This document shows positions 44,333 to 53,543 of a stretch of DNA of 64,000 nucleotides, one piece after another. The stretch lies in NCBI GenBank assembly GCA_009841225.1, contig VXMF01000008.1:81763-145762 (forward strand), given 5' to 3'. The stretch comes from Terriglobia bacterium (GTDB lineage Bacteria; Acidobacteriota; Terriglobia; Bryobacterales; UBA6623). The translations under genes were made by a program, and so were the position numbers. Numbering within the stretch: position 1 is the first letter of the stretch; every line of letters starts with the position of its first letter. The notes under the pieces are model-generated. The model did not search any database, had not been told where the DNA came from, and was given only the letters and a program-made list of their open reading frames with translations.

Positions 44333-45618
44333 AACCCCTGTTCATATCCCTGGTCTCGCTCATGGTCGCCGCGGCTGCCGGCGCAGTTCCGAACGTGGTC
44401 TTGATCGTCTCTGACGACCAAGGCTACGCCGACATCAGCTGCTACCCGCACCCGGACGAGATCCAGACGCCGAATCTCGACAGGATCGCCCGGGAGGGCG
44501 CACGCATGACCAGCGGGTATGCGAGTTGTCCTGTCTGCGCGCCGACCCGGGCCGGCCTGCTCACGGGCCGGTACCACCAAAGGTTCGGCTTCTACACCGC
44601 CGCTGATTCGCGGGCGGGTCTGCCGAGGTCCGAGACCACACTCGCAGAAGTCCTCGGCGACCACGGTTACGCCACAGGGGCCTTCGGCAAGTGGCATTTG
44701 GGCTATGCGCCGCCCTTCCGCCCGCTGGAGAGGGGCTTTGACACGTTCTACGGGTTTCTGGGCCATGGCGGGCACGACTATTTCGACCTGGCCATCTCGG
44801 ACGACGTCCGCTCGATCTACCGCAACCGGTCGCCGATAGACGACTCTGGCTACCTGACGCGAAATATCACCAAGGAAGCTATCGCCTTCATTGAGGAAAA
44901 CCGGGACAGGCCGCTCTTCGCCTACGTGCCTTACAACGCCGTCCACAACCCACTCCAGGCACCACAGGACTACGTTCGGCGCTATGCAAGCCCAGATCCG
45001 CAGCGCAGCATCTACTTGGCCATGCTCGCGATCATGGACGAGGGAGTGGGAGCGATTCTCGACACGTTGGACCGCCTCGATCTGTCCCACAACACCCTGG
45101 TCATCTTCCTGTCCGACAACGGCGGCGCTCGAGGCACCACGGCGAACAACGGTGCACTGCGGAACTTCAAACACAGCGTGTACGAAGGCGGCCTTCGCGT
45201 GCCGTTCCTAGCGCGCTGGCCAGAACGGATTCCAGCGGGAACCGTCTCTGACGAACCCGTGATCTCCATCGACGTGTTTTCCACCGTCCTTGCCGCGGCC
45301 GGCATTGAGCCTCCCGACGAACTCCAACTTGACAGCCGCGACATGTTGCCTGCCTTGGCGGGACGGCTGGATCGCCCCCTCCACGAGGCTCTGTACTGGA
45401 ATTGGATCGACAAGGATTCCGATACCGGCTGGGCGATCCGCAAGGGGCGCTGGAAGCTACTGGCCGACAAGGGCGGAATCGAGCTGTACGACCTAGAGGC
45501 CGACATCGGCGAGACACGCAACCTAGCCTCGCACCGATCGATGATCGTCCAAACACTGCTTGCCGAGTACAAGAACTGGCAGAGTCAACTCCGCCCCCGC
45601 ATCCGGCGCCAGCGGTGA
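44329..45618 (+). CDS. exported sulfatase
   Basis: Type I sulfatase of 429 residues with a signal peptide to about residue 19, metal motif IVSDDQGYADISCYPH and formylglycine motif CAPTR with C70. Later motifs are FGKWHLG, FLSDNGGARGTT and GRWKLLADKGGIELYDLEAD. It starts within the acetyltransferase stop codon. It is compact and lacks the Gly/Pro/Arg insert of the 7.5 kb enzyme. Likely periplasmic; substrate unknown. Confidence 0.93.
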   Translation: MKPLFISLVSLMVAAAAGAVPNVVLIVSDDQGYADISCYPHPDEIQTPNLDRIAREGARMTSGYASCPVCAPTRAGLLTGRYHQRFGFYTAADSRAGLPRSETTLAEVLGDHGYATGAFGKWHLGYAPPFRPLERGFDTFYGFLGHGGHDYFDLAISDDVRSIYRNRSPIDDSGYLTRNITKEAIAFIEENRDRPLFAYVPYNAVHNPLQAPQDYVRRYASPDPQRSIYLAMLAIMDEGVGAILDTLDRLDLSHNTLVIFLSDNGGARGTTANNGALRNFKHSVYEGGLRVPFLARWPERIPAGTVSDEPVISIDVFSTVLAAAGIEPPDELQLDSRDMLPALAGRLDRPLHEALYWNWIDKDSDTGWAIRKGRWKLLADKGGIELYDLEADIGETRNLASHRSMIVQTLLAEYKNWQSQLRPRIRRQR

Positions 45619-45724
45619 GTCTGGCTAGGGCTCTCTCTTGACCGCGACTTCGAACTGATGCCGCGTCCCGCCAAGCCTTCGCGGCAGGATCGTCCGATGC
45701 CGTTCCGTGCAGCCGCGAATCGAC

Positions 45725-47488
45725 CTACCGTGCCAGGGCCGGCCGCGAGCCCTCCTCTTGGTGACGGATCAGGGGCGTCGACTCCGGTTCCGCAGACCCC
45801 TCGGTGAGGACGTAGCGCTTGTTGGCGTCCAAGTGAGTCCACTCCTGTCTCAGGCCGCGGGGCCACGTCACGCGAACGGCCTCGACCCGGTTGGCCTGGC
45901 CGAGTCCAAAGTGCAGGGCCAAGTCGCTCTGCGAATAGTAGCTGCCACCGCCCACGACAGCCTGAGTCAGTCGGCGCCCCCCCACTGAAACCTCCACGCG
46001 GGCACCGATTGCGCTGCGATTCGACTCAACGCCAACCAACTTGAGCACGAGTGCGTTGGTGCCGTCAGGAACGTTCTTCAACAGCGCTGGCGGTTGGTTC
46101 ACGTTGACGATGACAACTTCCGGGTGGCCATCTCCGTCCAAGTCACCGGATGCCAAGCCGCGGGCCGGGCGGGGCACCTGCAGGGCGGGACCGGCCGTGT
46201 CCGAGACATCTTGGAACGTCCCCGTGCCGAGGTTCCTGAACAGGAGGGTCGGCTGCCGGTAGGTCTCGCCGATGTCAGCGGCGTCCACCTCCGGGTATAC
46301 ATGGCCGTTGGCGAGCATCAAATCCGGCAAGCCGTCCTCGTCGGCGTCAATGAAGAGCGCCCCCCAGCCAAGGAGCTGGTGCGCCCCGAGTCCCGCTTCA
46401 AATGCAAGATCCTCGAAGAAGACGCCGTCTTCATTGTTGTAGAGCGACGGCAAATCGCCCGAAAAGTTCGTCTTCGCAATGTCGAGGAAGCCGTTGCCGT
46501 CGTAGTCGGCCACGGCCACCCCCATTCCGGCCTGGAGCTGGCCGTCGGCGCTATAAGCCACGCCGGCTTCGGAGGCGATGTCGGTGAAGGTACCGTCGGC
46601 GTTGTTGCGATACAGCAGGCTAGGCGTCATGTCGCAAGCGACATAGATGTCGATGTCGCCGTCAATGTCGAAGTCTGCCGCAACGACGCCAAGCCCGTAG
46701 CGCCCTCCTGCCTCAAGGATTCCTGCGGTCTCAGAAACGTCCTCGAATCGAGCGTCTCCCAGATTCCGATACAGCTGGTTGCTCGCACGGGGAAGCCCTC
46801 GCGGACCGCACATGACCGGGATCCCCTTCCACTCGCAAGCTCCGGATGAGCCGGGCTTGGGTGTATTCTCGGGATCGAAGTCGACGTAGTTGCTGACGAA
46901 CAGATCCAACAAGCCGTCTTGGTCGTAGTCCAAGAACGCACAGCCAGCGCCCCACCTACGCGAATCAGCCGCCTGACCAAGCCCCCCGCTTGAATCCACG
47001 AACCTGCCTTTCTGATTGCGGTAGAGAACGTTCGAGCCGAAGTAGGTGACGGCCAGATCGTCCCAGCCATCGTTGTCAAAGTCGCCCACGCACGCACCCT
47101 GCCCCCAGCCCCTCGCTGCAAGCCCCATTTCGAGCGCAGACTCGGTGAAGCGGCCTCGGCCGTCGTTCACATAGAGCATCAACGGCGGGCTCTTGCCTGC
47201 TTGAGCGAGTGGAAACGTAGTGCCGTTCACGACGAAGATGTCGCTGTCGCCGTCACGGTCAAAGTCGAATATGGCGGCACCTGTTCCGGTGGTCTCCAAG
47301 ATATAGTTGCTTTCGGTTGCATTTCCGAAGGTAACGGGAACGCGAAGGCCCGCCTGAGAAGCTATGTCCTCATAGTTGGCGGCGCCGGAAATCTGAGGTG
47401 ACAACCCAACCACCAAAACCAAGGCGAGAGAGCAACGTTCGAGGCAAGTAAGGCCTGATCCAGACCAAGCTGCCAGGCGTCGGCACAC
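45725..47488 (-). CDS. exported CRTAC1-like protein (FG-GAP repeats plus ASPIC/UnbV domain)
   Basis: About 587 residues from a GTG at 47488; the start is uncertain because no ribosome site is seen and the frame is open to 47734. A signal-like helix (CSLALVLVVGLSPQISGA) precedes FG-GAP/VCBS repeats with calcium-type loops such as DFDRDGDSDIFVVNG, DFDNDGWDDLAVTYFG, DYDQDGLLDLFVSNY and DADEDGLPDLMLANGHVYPE. The C-terminus is an ASPIC/UnbV domain (SNRSAIGARVEVSVGGRRLTQ, then GSYYSQSDLALHFGLG). The motif CGPRGLP in the middle is shared with the paralogue at 60.7 kb. Molecular function unknown. Confidence 0.8.
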   Translation of the reverse strand: MCRRLAAWSGSGLTCLERCSLALVLVVGLSPQISGAANYEDIASQAGLRVPVTFGNATESNYILETTGTGAAIFDFDRDGDSDIFVVNGTTFPLAQAGKSPPLMLYVNDGRGRFTESALEMGLAARGWGQGACVGDFDNDGWDDLAVTYFGSNVLYRNQKGRFVDSSGGLGQAADSRRWGAGCAFLDYDQDGLLDLFVSNYVDFDPENTPKPGSSGACEWKGIPVMCGPRGLPRASNQLYRNLGDARFEDVSETAGILEAGGRYGLGVVAADFDIDGDIDIYVACDMTPSLLYRNNADGTFTDIASEAGVAYSADGQLQAGMGVAVADYDGNGFLDIAKTNFSGDLPSLYNNEDGVFFEDLAFEAGLGAHQLLGWGALFIDADEDGLPDLMLANGHVYPEVDAADIGETYRQPTLLFRNLGTGTFQDVSDTAGPALQVPRPARGLASGDLDGDGHPEVVIVNVNQPPALLKNVPDGTNALVLKLVGVESNRSAIGARVEVSVGGRRLTQAVVGGGSYYSQSDLALHFGLGQANRVEAVRVTWPRGLRQEWTHLDANKRYVLTEGSAEPESTPLIRHQEEGSRPALAR

Positions 47489-47666
47489 ATGCACAGTTGG
47501 ATCTAGCAGCACGAGGTGTCGCGCTGTCCAGACTCCTACCTTAGCCCAGCCGACCTTGGCGTTGCCCCGCTGGCCATGGGACCCAAGCATGCGGCAGGTA
47601 GGCCAGTCTCGAATGCCGAGCCGCACCGCGCGGACTGCGGTTGGCCGGCCTGAAAGACTGCGCGCA

Positions 47667-48302
47667 CTAGCTCTGGACTTCAGGCTCGACGCGCGCGGAG
47701 GTGCGGATCTCGTCTTCACCCCGAGGGAAGGCATCCCACAAGTGCAGGAACGTAGGTGTTAGCATCCAAGCCTGTTCCTCCCGCAACCGAGCCACCTCTT
47801 CTATTGGCAGGAAACGAGCCTGAGAAATATGGTCCGTTTCAACAGTGATCGGACCATTCCAAATCGCCGAATAGAGGCATATGAACTTCGTGCAACCTTC
47901 GTCTGACATAGCCGTCTTGCCGACGAATTGGGGATCTTGGAGGCGCACTTCAAGTTCCTCGAGGGCACGGCGGACGATGGCCTCTCCGTAGCTCTCACCC
48001 GACCTTAGACACGTGGCCACAGACGAACCCCAGCAACCCGGATGGCGTGGTCTCGATGCGGCCAAGCGCTGCATCAGCAACTCGGAGTCATCGTTGAACA
48101 AGAACAGATGCGCGACTCGGAAGTTTGCTCCCAGCCGCAACGCGTCCCCTCGCTTGATCGAGCGAATGACGCGATCCCGGGAGTCCACGGCATCAATCAG
48201 TTGATCGGCGGTCGAGCGCATTAGCAGAGGGTGATGCCTGACCTCCACTACTCCATTACCGCATACCTGCACTGGACATATGTGGAGCGACTCAGCAGGC
48301 AT
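47667..48302 (-). CDS. NUDIX-family protein with atypical NUDIX box
   Basis: Protein of 211 residues resembling the isopentenyl-diphosphate-isomerase/YfcD branch of NUDIX proteins (ADQLIDAVDSRDRVIRSIKR near the start, FNDDSELLMQRLAASRPRHP, then GESYGEAIVRRALEELEV). The NUDIX box consensus REUXEEXG reads RRALEELE: the first glutamate is arginine and the glycine is missing, so hydrolase activity is doubtful. An ATG at 48221 would remove 27 poorly conserved residues and is a possible true start. Confidence 0.7.
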   Translation of the reverse strand: MPAESLHICPVQVCGNGVVEVRHHPLLMRSTADQLIDAVDSRDRVIRSIKRGDALRLGANFRVAHLFLFNDDSELLMQRLAASRPRHPGCWGSSVATCLRSGESYGEAIVRRALEELEVRLQDPQFVGKTAMSDEGCTKFICLYSAIWNGPITVETDHISQARFLPIEEVARLREEQAWMLTPTFLHLWDAFPRGEDEIRTSARVEPEVQS

Positions 48303-48506
48303 GGTTGAATCATGCTGAGGCCGGAGACAAGCAACGAGTTCTCACCGTGGCCCTGAAGAGCGCCAATGAGCTCGGAAGCCGCCTCAGGGCCGACGGCAAG
48401 TCACCTCAGCAAAGGCCGGCGGCCCAACGTTGCTGTGATTGCCGAGGGCGCGTCCCGCGCGCTGACCGAGGCGCTAAGTGACTAGCTTGCTCGGCGAACA
48501 ACGAGA

Positions 48507-48536
48507 ACGGCCCCCGCCCCGGAGGGCGGAGGCCGT
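48507..48536 (-). terminator. intrinsic terminator of the TonB receptor gene, UNCG tetraloop
   Basis: On the minus strand, ACGGCCTCCGCCC-TCCG-GGGCGGGGGCCGT forms a 13-pair stem (one G-T wobble) closed by a C(UCCG)G loop, one of the most stable RNA tetraloops. It is followed by TTCTCGTTGTT. It begins 20 bases after the receptor's stop codon. Confidence 0.75.
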
Positions 48537-48556
48537 GAGCCAAGCGGACCAGCCGC

Positions 48557-51500
48557 TTAGAACATGAACCGCAGCGCGAGCTGGAAGTTTCTGTTCAGGC
48601 CGCCGCGAGTGCCAAAGATCCGGCCGAAGTTACCCGACCCGTGCGTCGAGTTCGGACGGTTGAACTGAGGCGTGTTCATCAGGTTGAACGACTCGATGCG
48701 GAACTGCAGCTTGGAACTCTCCGTGATTGCGAAGTCCTTGAACAGCGACAGATCCACTGTGTTGGTGGGCGGGCCGATGTTGCTGTAGTTGCCGAGAGCC
48801 CCGTAGGTGCCGACCGCCGGATCTTGGAACGCCGACGTGTCAAACCACTCCTCAGGAGAGCGACCGCCTGAAGGGGCCGCGTTCGGATCCCTGCCCGAAA
48901 CCGGATCCGGACGCGTCGTTCCCGTGCAGGAACAGATCGCACGGTTGGTTCCTATGCTGAAGTAGTTGCCAGTCTGAAGAGTCAGGATTCCGTTTAGCTG
49001 CCAGCCTCCCACGATCATGTTCGCGGCACCGCTCAAGTTGCTCGGTGTCGGGAGATTCCAGTTGCCACTCAGCACGAACCGGTGCCGTATATCAAAGCTG
49101 GCGTGAGAGTACTCCAAAGACTGGTGCGGCGTACGGAATCCAGGTCCGCCAGAGAGAGTCGTGCCCGTATCCGCCAGCGCGTGACCCCACGTGTAGGCAG
49201 CGAGGAAGCCTACACCGTCCGAGTAGCGCTTGTCCAGCTTCGCCGTGAAAGCGTGGTACGCCGAGCGGCCGTTGCTGTTGGTAAAGGTGATACCGACATT
49301 CCCTACCACGTCCTTGAATGGCCTCCGGTCGAAGGAGGAAATATTCGGGCGCGGGTCGTTAACTGTCGGGTTGCCTTGGTAGTTGTCGGTCAGGCGGTTG
49401 CCCTTGGAACCAATATAGGCCAATTCGAGCACAGAGTTCCAGCCCAAGTCGCGCTGCAGGTTGAAGTTCCACTTGTTCACCAATGGCCAGCGGCGCTGCG
49501 TGTAGAGCGACCGGAAGGAAATCGGGGCGGGAAGCGTGAACGAATCGACCGGGAAGCCGTTCGAGAACTTGCGGACGAACGGGTTGCGGTCCGAAGGCCG
49601 GTCCTTGACAAACCTCGTCTCTTGGTTGAAGGGCACGTTCTCGCCGCGATTCGGGTTTCCGCCCTCGTTCTCTTCGGCACCGTAGAAGATGCCGTAGCCA
49701 GCGCGAATTACCGTGCCGGGCATCACCTCATAGGCGAAGCCAATCCGAGGAGCGATATTCGTTCGATCCCATTCAGTGAGATATAGAGACGTCTGGCCAC
49801 GCGACACTGCGATCGCCGGGTAGTCGGTGGCGAAGTTCGGCGGCAGCGGAGCATCCTGGTCCTTGCCTTCGGGAATGACAAGTGTCGGCTGGCTGTGATC
49901 GGTGCCAAACACGTCCAGGTGGGCTTGGCGGCCGAACTTCTCGCCAATTGGAGTCGTCAATTCGTAGCGCACGCCAATGTTGACGGTGAGCCTGGAGGAG
50001 ACCTTCCAGTCGTCCTGGACGAAGAACGAATAGGCATCCTTGAACGACGAGATGAAGTTCGCGGTCGTGATGCGAGCCCAGTCCACGTCGCCGAGCAGCC
50101 AAGACGCCATGGCGTCGCCGGTGTCGTTGAATCCAACTTGGTCCGAGTCTCTCCGGTTGAAGTTCATGCGGCCGCGAGGAGACGGCACCTGGAAGAACGG
50201 GAAGCCGATCGGGCGGTATTCCGCGCCGAACTTGATCGCGTGCGAGCCCTTGTTCCAAGAGACGTTCTGGATGAAGTCCCAAACGTTGTTGTACTCCTGC
50301 GTCGGAAGCCACTCGGACCCGCCGACGATGCTATAACCCTGCGGTGCCAAGCGCATCAAGCCGCCATTGTTGGTGGTGAACGGGTTAAGTCCGCCAAAGC
50401 CCAGATCCGAGAATGAGTCGGTGTTAGCGTTGCTCTGCACACGCGTAGTGATCAGGCGCGAGTAGGCGATGCGGGACTCGGTGATGAACGTGGGCGACCA
50501 AATCTTCGTGTAGCTCATCATCGCCGCACGGCTGAGATTCTCCTCCGTTTCTCCCAAGAAGCCCCCGGCATCCAATTCTCCGGGAAGCGGCGGAGACTGG
50601 AACTTCTGCTCGTCGATCCAGCTCAAGCTGCCGAAGAGGCTGTCGTTGTCGGAGATTCTGTGGTCGATCCGCACGTCGAACTGATGGACATCACGGGTTG
50701 CGTTGCGCGTGGTGAAGAAGTTGCCGCCGGGACGCTCGCCCGCAGGCGTGAGGTTCTGGTTCTCAGCAGGATACTGGCCGATCAGGTTCGAGGCGATCGG
50801 GTCGAACATCGTTTGGGGGATCATGTTGTTGGGGAACGGATCGCGAATGACGGTACCGTCCATTTCCCTTTGCGTGGTTCGGTCGAAGATCTGCCCGCGG
50901 GTGATGTCGCGGCCGAGGGCGTCCTGGCCCAGTACGTCGCCTGCACGGAAGACAGAGGTGAAGTCGCCTTGAGCCATACCGGGGGCCGGCACAGTGAGTG
51001 TGCTGGACAGGCTGCTATCGCGGATCAGCGTGCCCTGATAGTCGGCGAACCAGAACGTGCGGTTCCTAGCGATCGGGCCACCGACGGCAGCACCATACTG
51101 GTTCTGCTTATAGCCTTGCCGCGGCTGGCCGTTCCGGTTCAACTCCCAGGGATTGGCATTGAGCTTGGTGTTCTGCAGGAACTCGAACAGGGTACCGTGG
51201 ACTTCGTTGGTGCCGGACTTGATCGTCACGTTGACCACGCCGCCGGCGGCGCGGCCGTACTCGGCGTTGTAGCCGTTCGTCAAGATCTGCATCTCGCCGA
51301 TGGCCTCGACCGACGGACCGACCACGTAAGCGGTCTGGTTGATGAAGTCGATGACGTTCACGTTGTTGTCAACGCCGTTGAGCAGGAAGTTGTTCTGCCC
51401 GTTCGAGCGCACGCCGTTGGCCGAAAAGCCGCCGCCAGCAGCGTCACGAGCGCCAGGCTCGGCCGGCACGACCGCAGGCACGGTGCGGGCCAAGAACGCG

Positions 51501-51967
51501 AACCGGCGCTGGCCGCCCAAGGGCAGCTCGCTGGTCTGGCGGTTCTCTAGCGTGCCGCCCATCTGGGTCGTCTCGGTCTGCAGTGCCGGAGGCGCGGCGG
51601 AAACCTCGATGGTTTCCGTGACCTCGCCGATCTCAAGCACGAAGTTGGCCTGGACTCGGCCAGCCGACTGCAGGATCACGCCGCTCTGGACCGACCGCTT
51701 GAAGCCCGGCGATTCGCAGGCAATCGTGTAGACGCCCGGCTTGATGAGGGGCCTGATGTAGTTGCCGATGACATCCGACTCGACCGTGTCCGTCACGCCG
51801 GTCGCCTCTTCGGTAATCGTGATCGTGGCCCCGGGAATAGCAGCTCCCGAAGGGTCGGTAACGCCGCCAAGCAGCGTGCCCATGTCCCGCTGCGCCATGG
51901 CTGGCACTGCGGCCAGCAGCACCGCGAGCAGCACGGCTGGGATCAAAGAATACGAGCTTCGTCGCAT
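48557..51967 (-). CDS. Oar-like TonB-dependent receptor with carboxypeptidase-regulatory domain
   Basis: Outer membrane receptor of 1,136 residues. The signal peptide (LLAAVPAMAQ) is followed by a carboxypeptidase-regulatory-like beta-sandwich (GGVTDPSGAAIPGATITI). A plug domain comes next (NGVRSNGQNNFLLNGVDNNV, EYGRAAGGVVNVTIKSGTNE) and then a long barrel ending in FQLALRFMF, with the terminal phenylalanine of outer membrane proteins. This Oar-like architecture is massively expanded in Acidobacteriota and is the strongest taxonomic clue here. The ATG at 51967 follows GAGGAGA. The ligand is unknown; the divergent ECF sigma operon may regulate it. Confidence 0.93.
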   Translation of the reverse strand: MRRSSYSLIPAVLLAVLLAAVPAMAQRDMGTLLGGVTDPSGAAIPGATITITEEATGVTDTVESDVIGNYIRPLIKPGVYTIACESPGFKRSVQSGVILQSAGRVQANFVLEIGEVTETIEVSAAPPALQTETTQMGGTLENRQTSELPLGGQRRFAFLARTVPAVVPAEPGARDAAGGGFSANGVRSNGQNNFLLNGVDNNVNVIDFINQTAYVVGPSVEAIGEMQILTNGYNAEYGRAAGGVVNVTIKSGTNEVHGTLFEFLQNTKLNANPWELNRNGQPRQGYKQNQYGAAVGGPIARNRTFWFADYQGTLIRDSSLSSTLTVPAPGMAQGDFTSVFRAGDVLGQDALGRDITRGQIFDRTTQREMDGTVIRDPFPNNMIPQTMFDPIASNLIGQYPAENQNLTPAGERPGGNFFTTRNATRDVHQFDVRIDHRISDNDSLFGSLSWIDEQKFQSPPLPGELDAGGFLGETEENLSRAAMMSYTKIWSPTFITESRIAYSRLITTRVQSNANTDSFSDLGFGGLNPFTTNNGGLMRLAPQGYSIVGGSEWLPTQEYNNVWDFIQNVSWNKGSHAIKFGAEYRPIGFPFFQVPSPRGRMNFNRRDSDQVGFNDTGDAMASWLLGDVDWARITTANFISSFKDAYSFFVQDDWKVSSRLTVNIGVRYELTTPIGEKFGRQAHLDVFGTDHSQPTLVIPEGKDQDAPLPPNFATDYPAIAVSRGQTSLYLTEWDRTNIAPRIGFAYEVMPGTVIRAGYGIFYGAEENEGGNPNRGENVPFNQETRFVKDRPSDRNPFVRKFSNGFPVDSFTLPAPISFRSLYTQRRWPLVNKWNFNLQRDLGWNSVLELAYIGSKGNRLTDNYQGNPTVNDPRPNISSFDRRPFKDVVGNVGITFTNSNGRSAYHAFTAKLDKRYSDGVGFLAAYTWGHALADTGTTLSGGPGFRTPHQSLEYSHASFDIRHRFVLSGNWNLPTPSNLSGAANMIVGGWQLNGILTLQTGNYFSIGTNRAICSCTGTTRPDPVSGRDPNAAPSGGRSPEEWFDTSAFQDPAVGTYGALGNYSNIGPPTNTVDLSLFKDFAITESSKLQFRIESFNLMNTPQFNRPNSTHGSGNFGRIFGTRGGLNRNFQLALRFMF

Positions 51968-52063
51968 GTAGTTCGTCGTCTCCTCTTGTTCCGGAACTCG
52001 GCCGGAACCGAAATACAGTTGGGAGAAAAGATCCTTCCCAGACCTATCCACCCCACCGCTACC

Positions 52064-52101
52064 AGTATAAGCACACGGCCCGTCGCAGGCGCAAATTGCG
52101 C
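52064..52101 (-). promoter_or_regulatory. candidate promoter and palindrome upstream of the TonB receptor
   Basis: Minus strand: TTGCGC (52094-52089) and TATACT (52069-52064), 19 bases apart. The -35 is one arm of a perfect 13-base palindrome, GCGCAAATTGCGC (52089-52101). Weak spacing, but the palindrome is well placed to control transcription. Confidence 0.35.
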
Positions 52102-52283
52102 GCTGTCGGCAGGAGACGACATGAGGCGGTGGCGTTCGGCGGGTCGGCCCGGGCCTGCGAGCCCTTCTGGCGAATCTTGGCAGGCCGGACGGTGGCGCGG
52201 CACCCGACTGAAGGTATGGATTGGCGGAGTCCGACCGGAACCCGGCGGGCCCTTTCGTGTCGGGCCAGCCGCCCGCGCCGCGA

Positions 52284-52301
52284 AATTCGTTTGCACGAAT
52301 T
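52284..52301. promoter_or_regulatory. 7-bp inverted repeat upstream of the ECF sigma gene
   Basis: AATTCGT-TTGC-ACGAATT, perfect arms with a four-base spacer, ending 27 bases before the sigma factor ATG. Operator-like position. Confidence 0.4.
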
Positions 52302-52328
52302 GCGCCAGCGAAGAGTATTCATAATGTG

Positions 52329-52952
52329 ATGGCCGTGGCTGGAGTAGCTCCTGTCGGCAATCCGGTCGCTTGGATGAGGGGGGATTCGGCTCCCGCTCGC
52401 GACCCCGAATCGGCTCAGCACCTGATCGCGGCAGCACAGTCTGGGGACACGGCGGCATTCGGTCGCCTGGTCGAACTCCACCAGCAACAAGTGTTTCGCA
52501 CGGCCCGCGCCATCCTGGGAAACGATGCGGACGCACAGGATGCGGCGCAGGAGGCGTTCCTCAGGGCGTTCCGCCACCTTGCAAGCTTCGACCCGAAGAG
52601 GGACCTAGCAGCGTGGCTCTACAAGCTCACGGTAAATGTCTGTCGCGACATGGTCCGGCGCAGGCCCGGCAAGGAGACGGCGGAGATCGACACCGAGGTC
52701 TTGGCCGCGAGCGATCCGGGACCGTTCGAGACCGCCTCTCTGCAAGAACAGCGGGACTTGACCCGCCGCGCTATTGCCCGGCTGCCGTACAAGGAGCGGG
52801 CGGCCATCACGCTGCGCGACTTGGAGGGCCTTACGACCGCAGAAGTCGCGGCGGCCCTCGGAACGACCCAAGCCACTGTTCGGTCGCAAGTGAGCGCAGC
52901 TCGCGCAAAGCTGCGCCGATACATCCTTGGAGACAGACGGAGCCAGACATGA
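52329..52952 (+). CDS. ECF-type RNA polymerase sigma factor
   Basis: Sigma factor of 207 residues from the ATG at 52329 (ATG 52374 is an alternative). Region 2 contains FGRLVELHQQQVFRTARAIL and DAQDAAQEAFLRAFRHLASF; region 4 contains RLPYKERAAITLRDLEGLTT and the helix-turn-helix EVAAALGTTQATVRSQVSAA. Its stop overlaps the start of the anti-sigma gene (ATGA), the standard sigma/anti-sigma coupling. Target promoters cannot be inferred; the divergent TonB receptor is a natural candidate. Confidence 0.93.
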   Translation: MAVAGVAPVGNPVAWMRGDSAPARDPESAQHLIAAAQSGDTAAFGRLVELHQQQVFRTARAILGNDADAQDAAQEAFLRAFRHLASFDPKRDLAAWLYKLTVNVCRDMVRRRPGKETAEIDTEVLAASDPGPFETASLQEQRDLTRRAIARLPYKERAAITLRDLEGLTTAEVAAALGTTQATVRSQVSAARAKLRRYILGDRRSQT

Positions 52953-53533
52953 CCTGCCCCAAGGAACTAGAGCTTTCGCTCTTCGCCGGAGGGGATGTCC
53001 GGGAGCTCCAAGCCCGCCGGATCACACAGCACCTGCATTCTTGCCAGGCCTGCGCGCAAGCGGTGCATGAGTTCCGAGTGGTCCGGTCAGCAGTGATGGA
53101 AAGCCGTGCTCCAATGCCGCCTCACCTGCGCTCCGCACTGCCAACGCAGGTGCTGTCTCGGATCGCGGTCGAGCAAGGCAACTCCGATCAAGTGTCACTG
53201 TGGCACCGGCTGCGCTGGGGCATCGCAGGAGTCGCGACAGCCTGCGTCTCGATTGCCATCTTGGGCCTGCAACCGGATTGGCAAGCCTTGGAGCTACCCC
53301 AGGTGGCACTGGCCCCCGCCCGGCCTCCCGCGCAGGGGTTCGCTCTCTCCGAGCCCTTTCGGCTGGGATCATCGCCTGCCCAGCCCGCAGCGGCAAGGCC
53401 CGAGACCGCCGCCGACCCGCTCGACGCAGTCAAGCTGAGTTCGATTGCGGATGCCGACGGCGAAGGCAGTGGCGTTAGGGTCCGCATCCCATCGGACAAC
53501 CCGGCGATTGAAATTCACTGGCTGATCGACTGA
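52949..53533 (+). CDS. anti-sigma factor with zinc-finger (ZAS) motif
   Basis: Protein of 194 residues. The N-terminus has the HxxxCxxC zinc motif (QHLHSCQACAQAV) of ZAS-type anti-sigma factors. One transmembrane helix follows at about 90-108 (WGIAGVATACVSIAILGL), then a proline/alanine-rich outer part (VALAPARPPAQG) and a short C-terminal domain. It probably holds the co-encoded ECF factor at the membrane until a signal arrives. Confidence 0.85.
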   Translation: MTCPKELELSLFAGGDVRELQARRITQHLHSCQACAQAVHEFRVVRSAVMESRAPMPPHLRSALPTQVLSRIAVEQGNSDQVSLWHRLRWGIAGVATACVSIAILGLQPDWQALELPQVALAPARPPAQGFALSEPFRLGSSPAQPAAARPETAADPLDAVKLSSIADADGEGSGVRVRIPSDNPAIEIHWLID

Positions 53534-53543
53534 AGGAGGTAAC

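Larger units (their letters stand above)
51968..52328. other. divergent region between the TonB receptor and ECF sigma genes
   Basis: No gene in 361 bases. Besides the promoter-palindrome at 52064-52101 it contains the inverted repeat at 52284-52301. Both are suitable protein-binding sites. Confidence 0.45.

Noticed and set aside
45660..45685. GCCGCG/CGCGGC stem between sulfatase and CRTAC1-like genes
   Set aside because: Short arms with a 14-base loop and no T-run; not distinguishable from chance.
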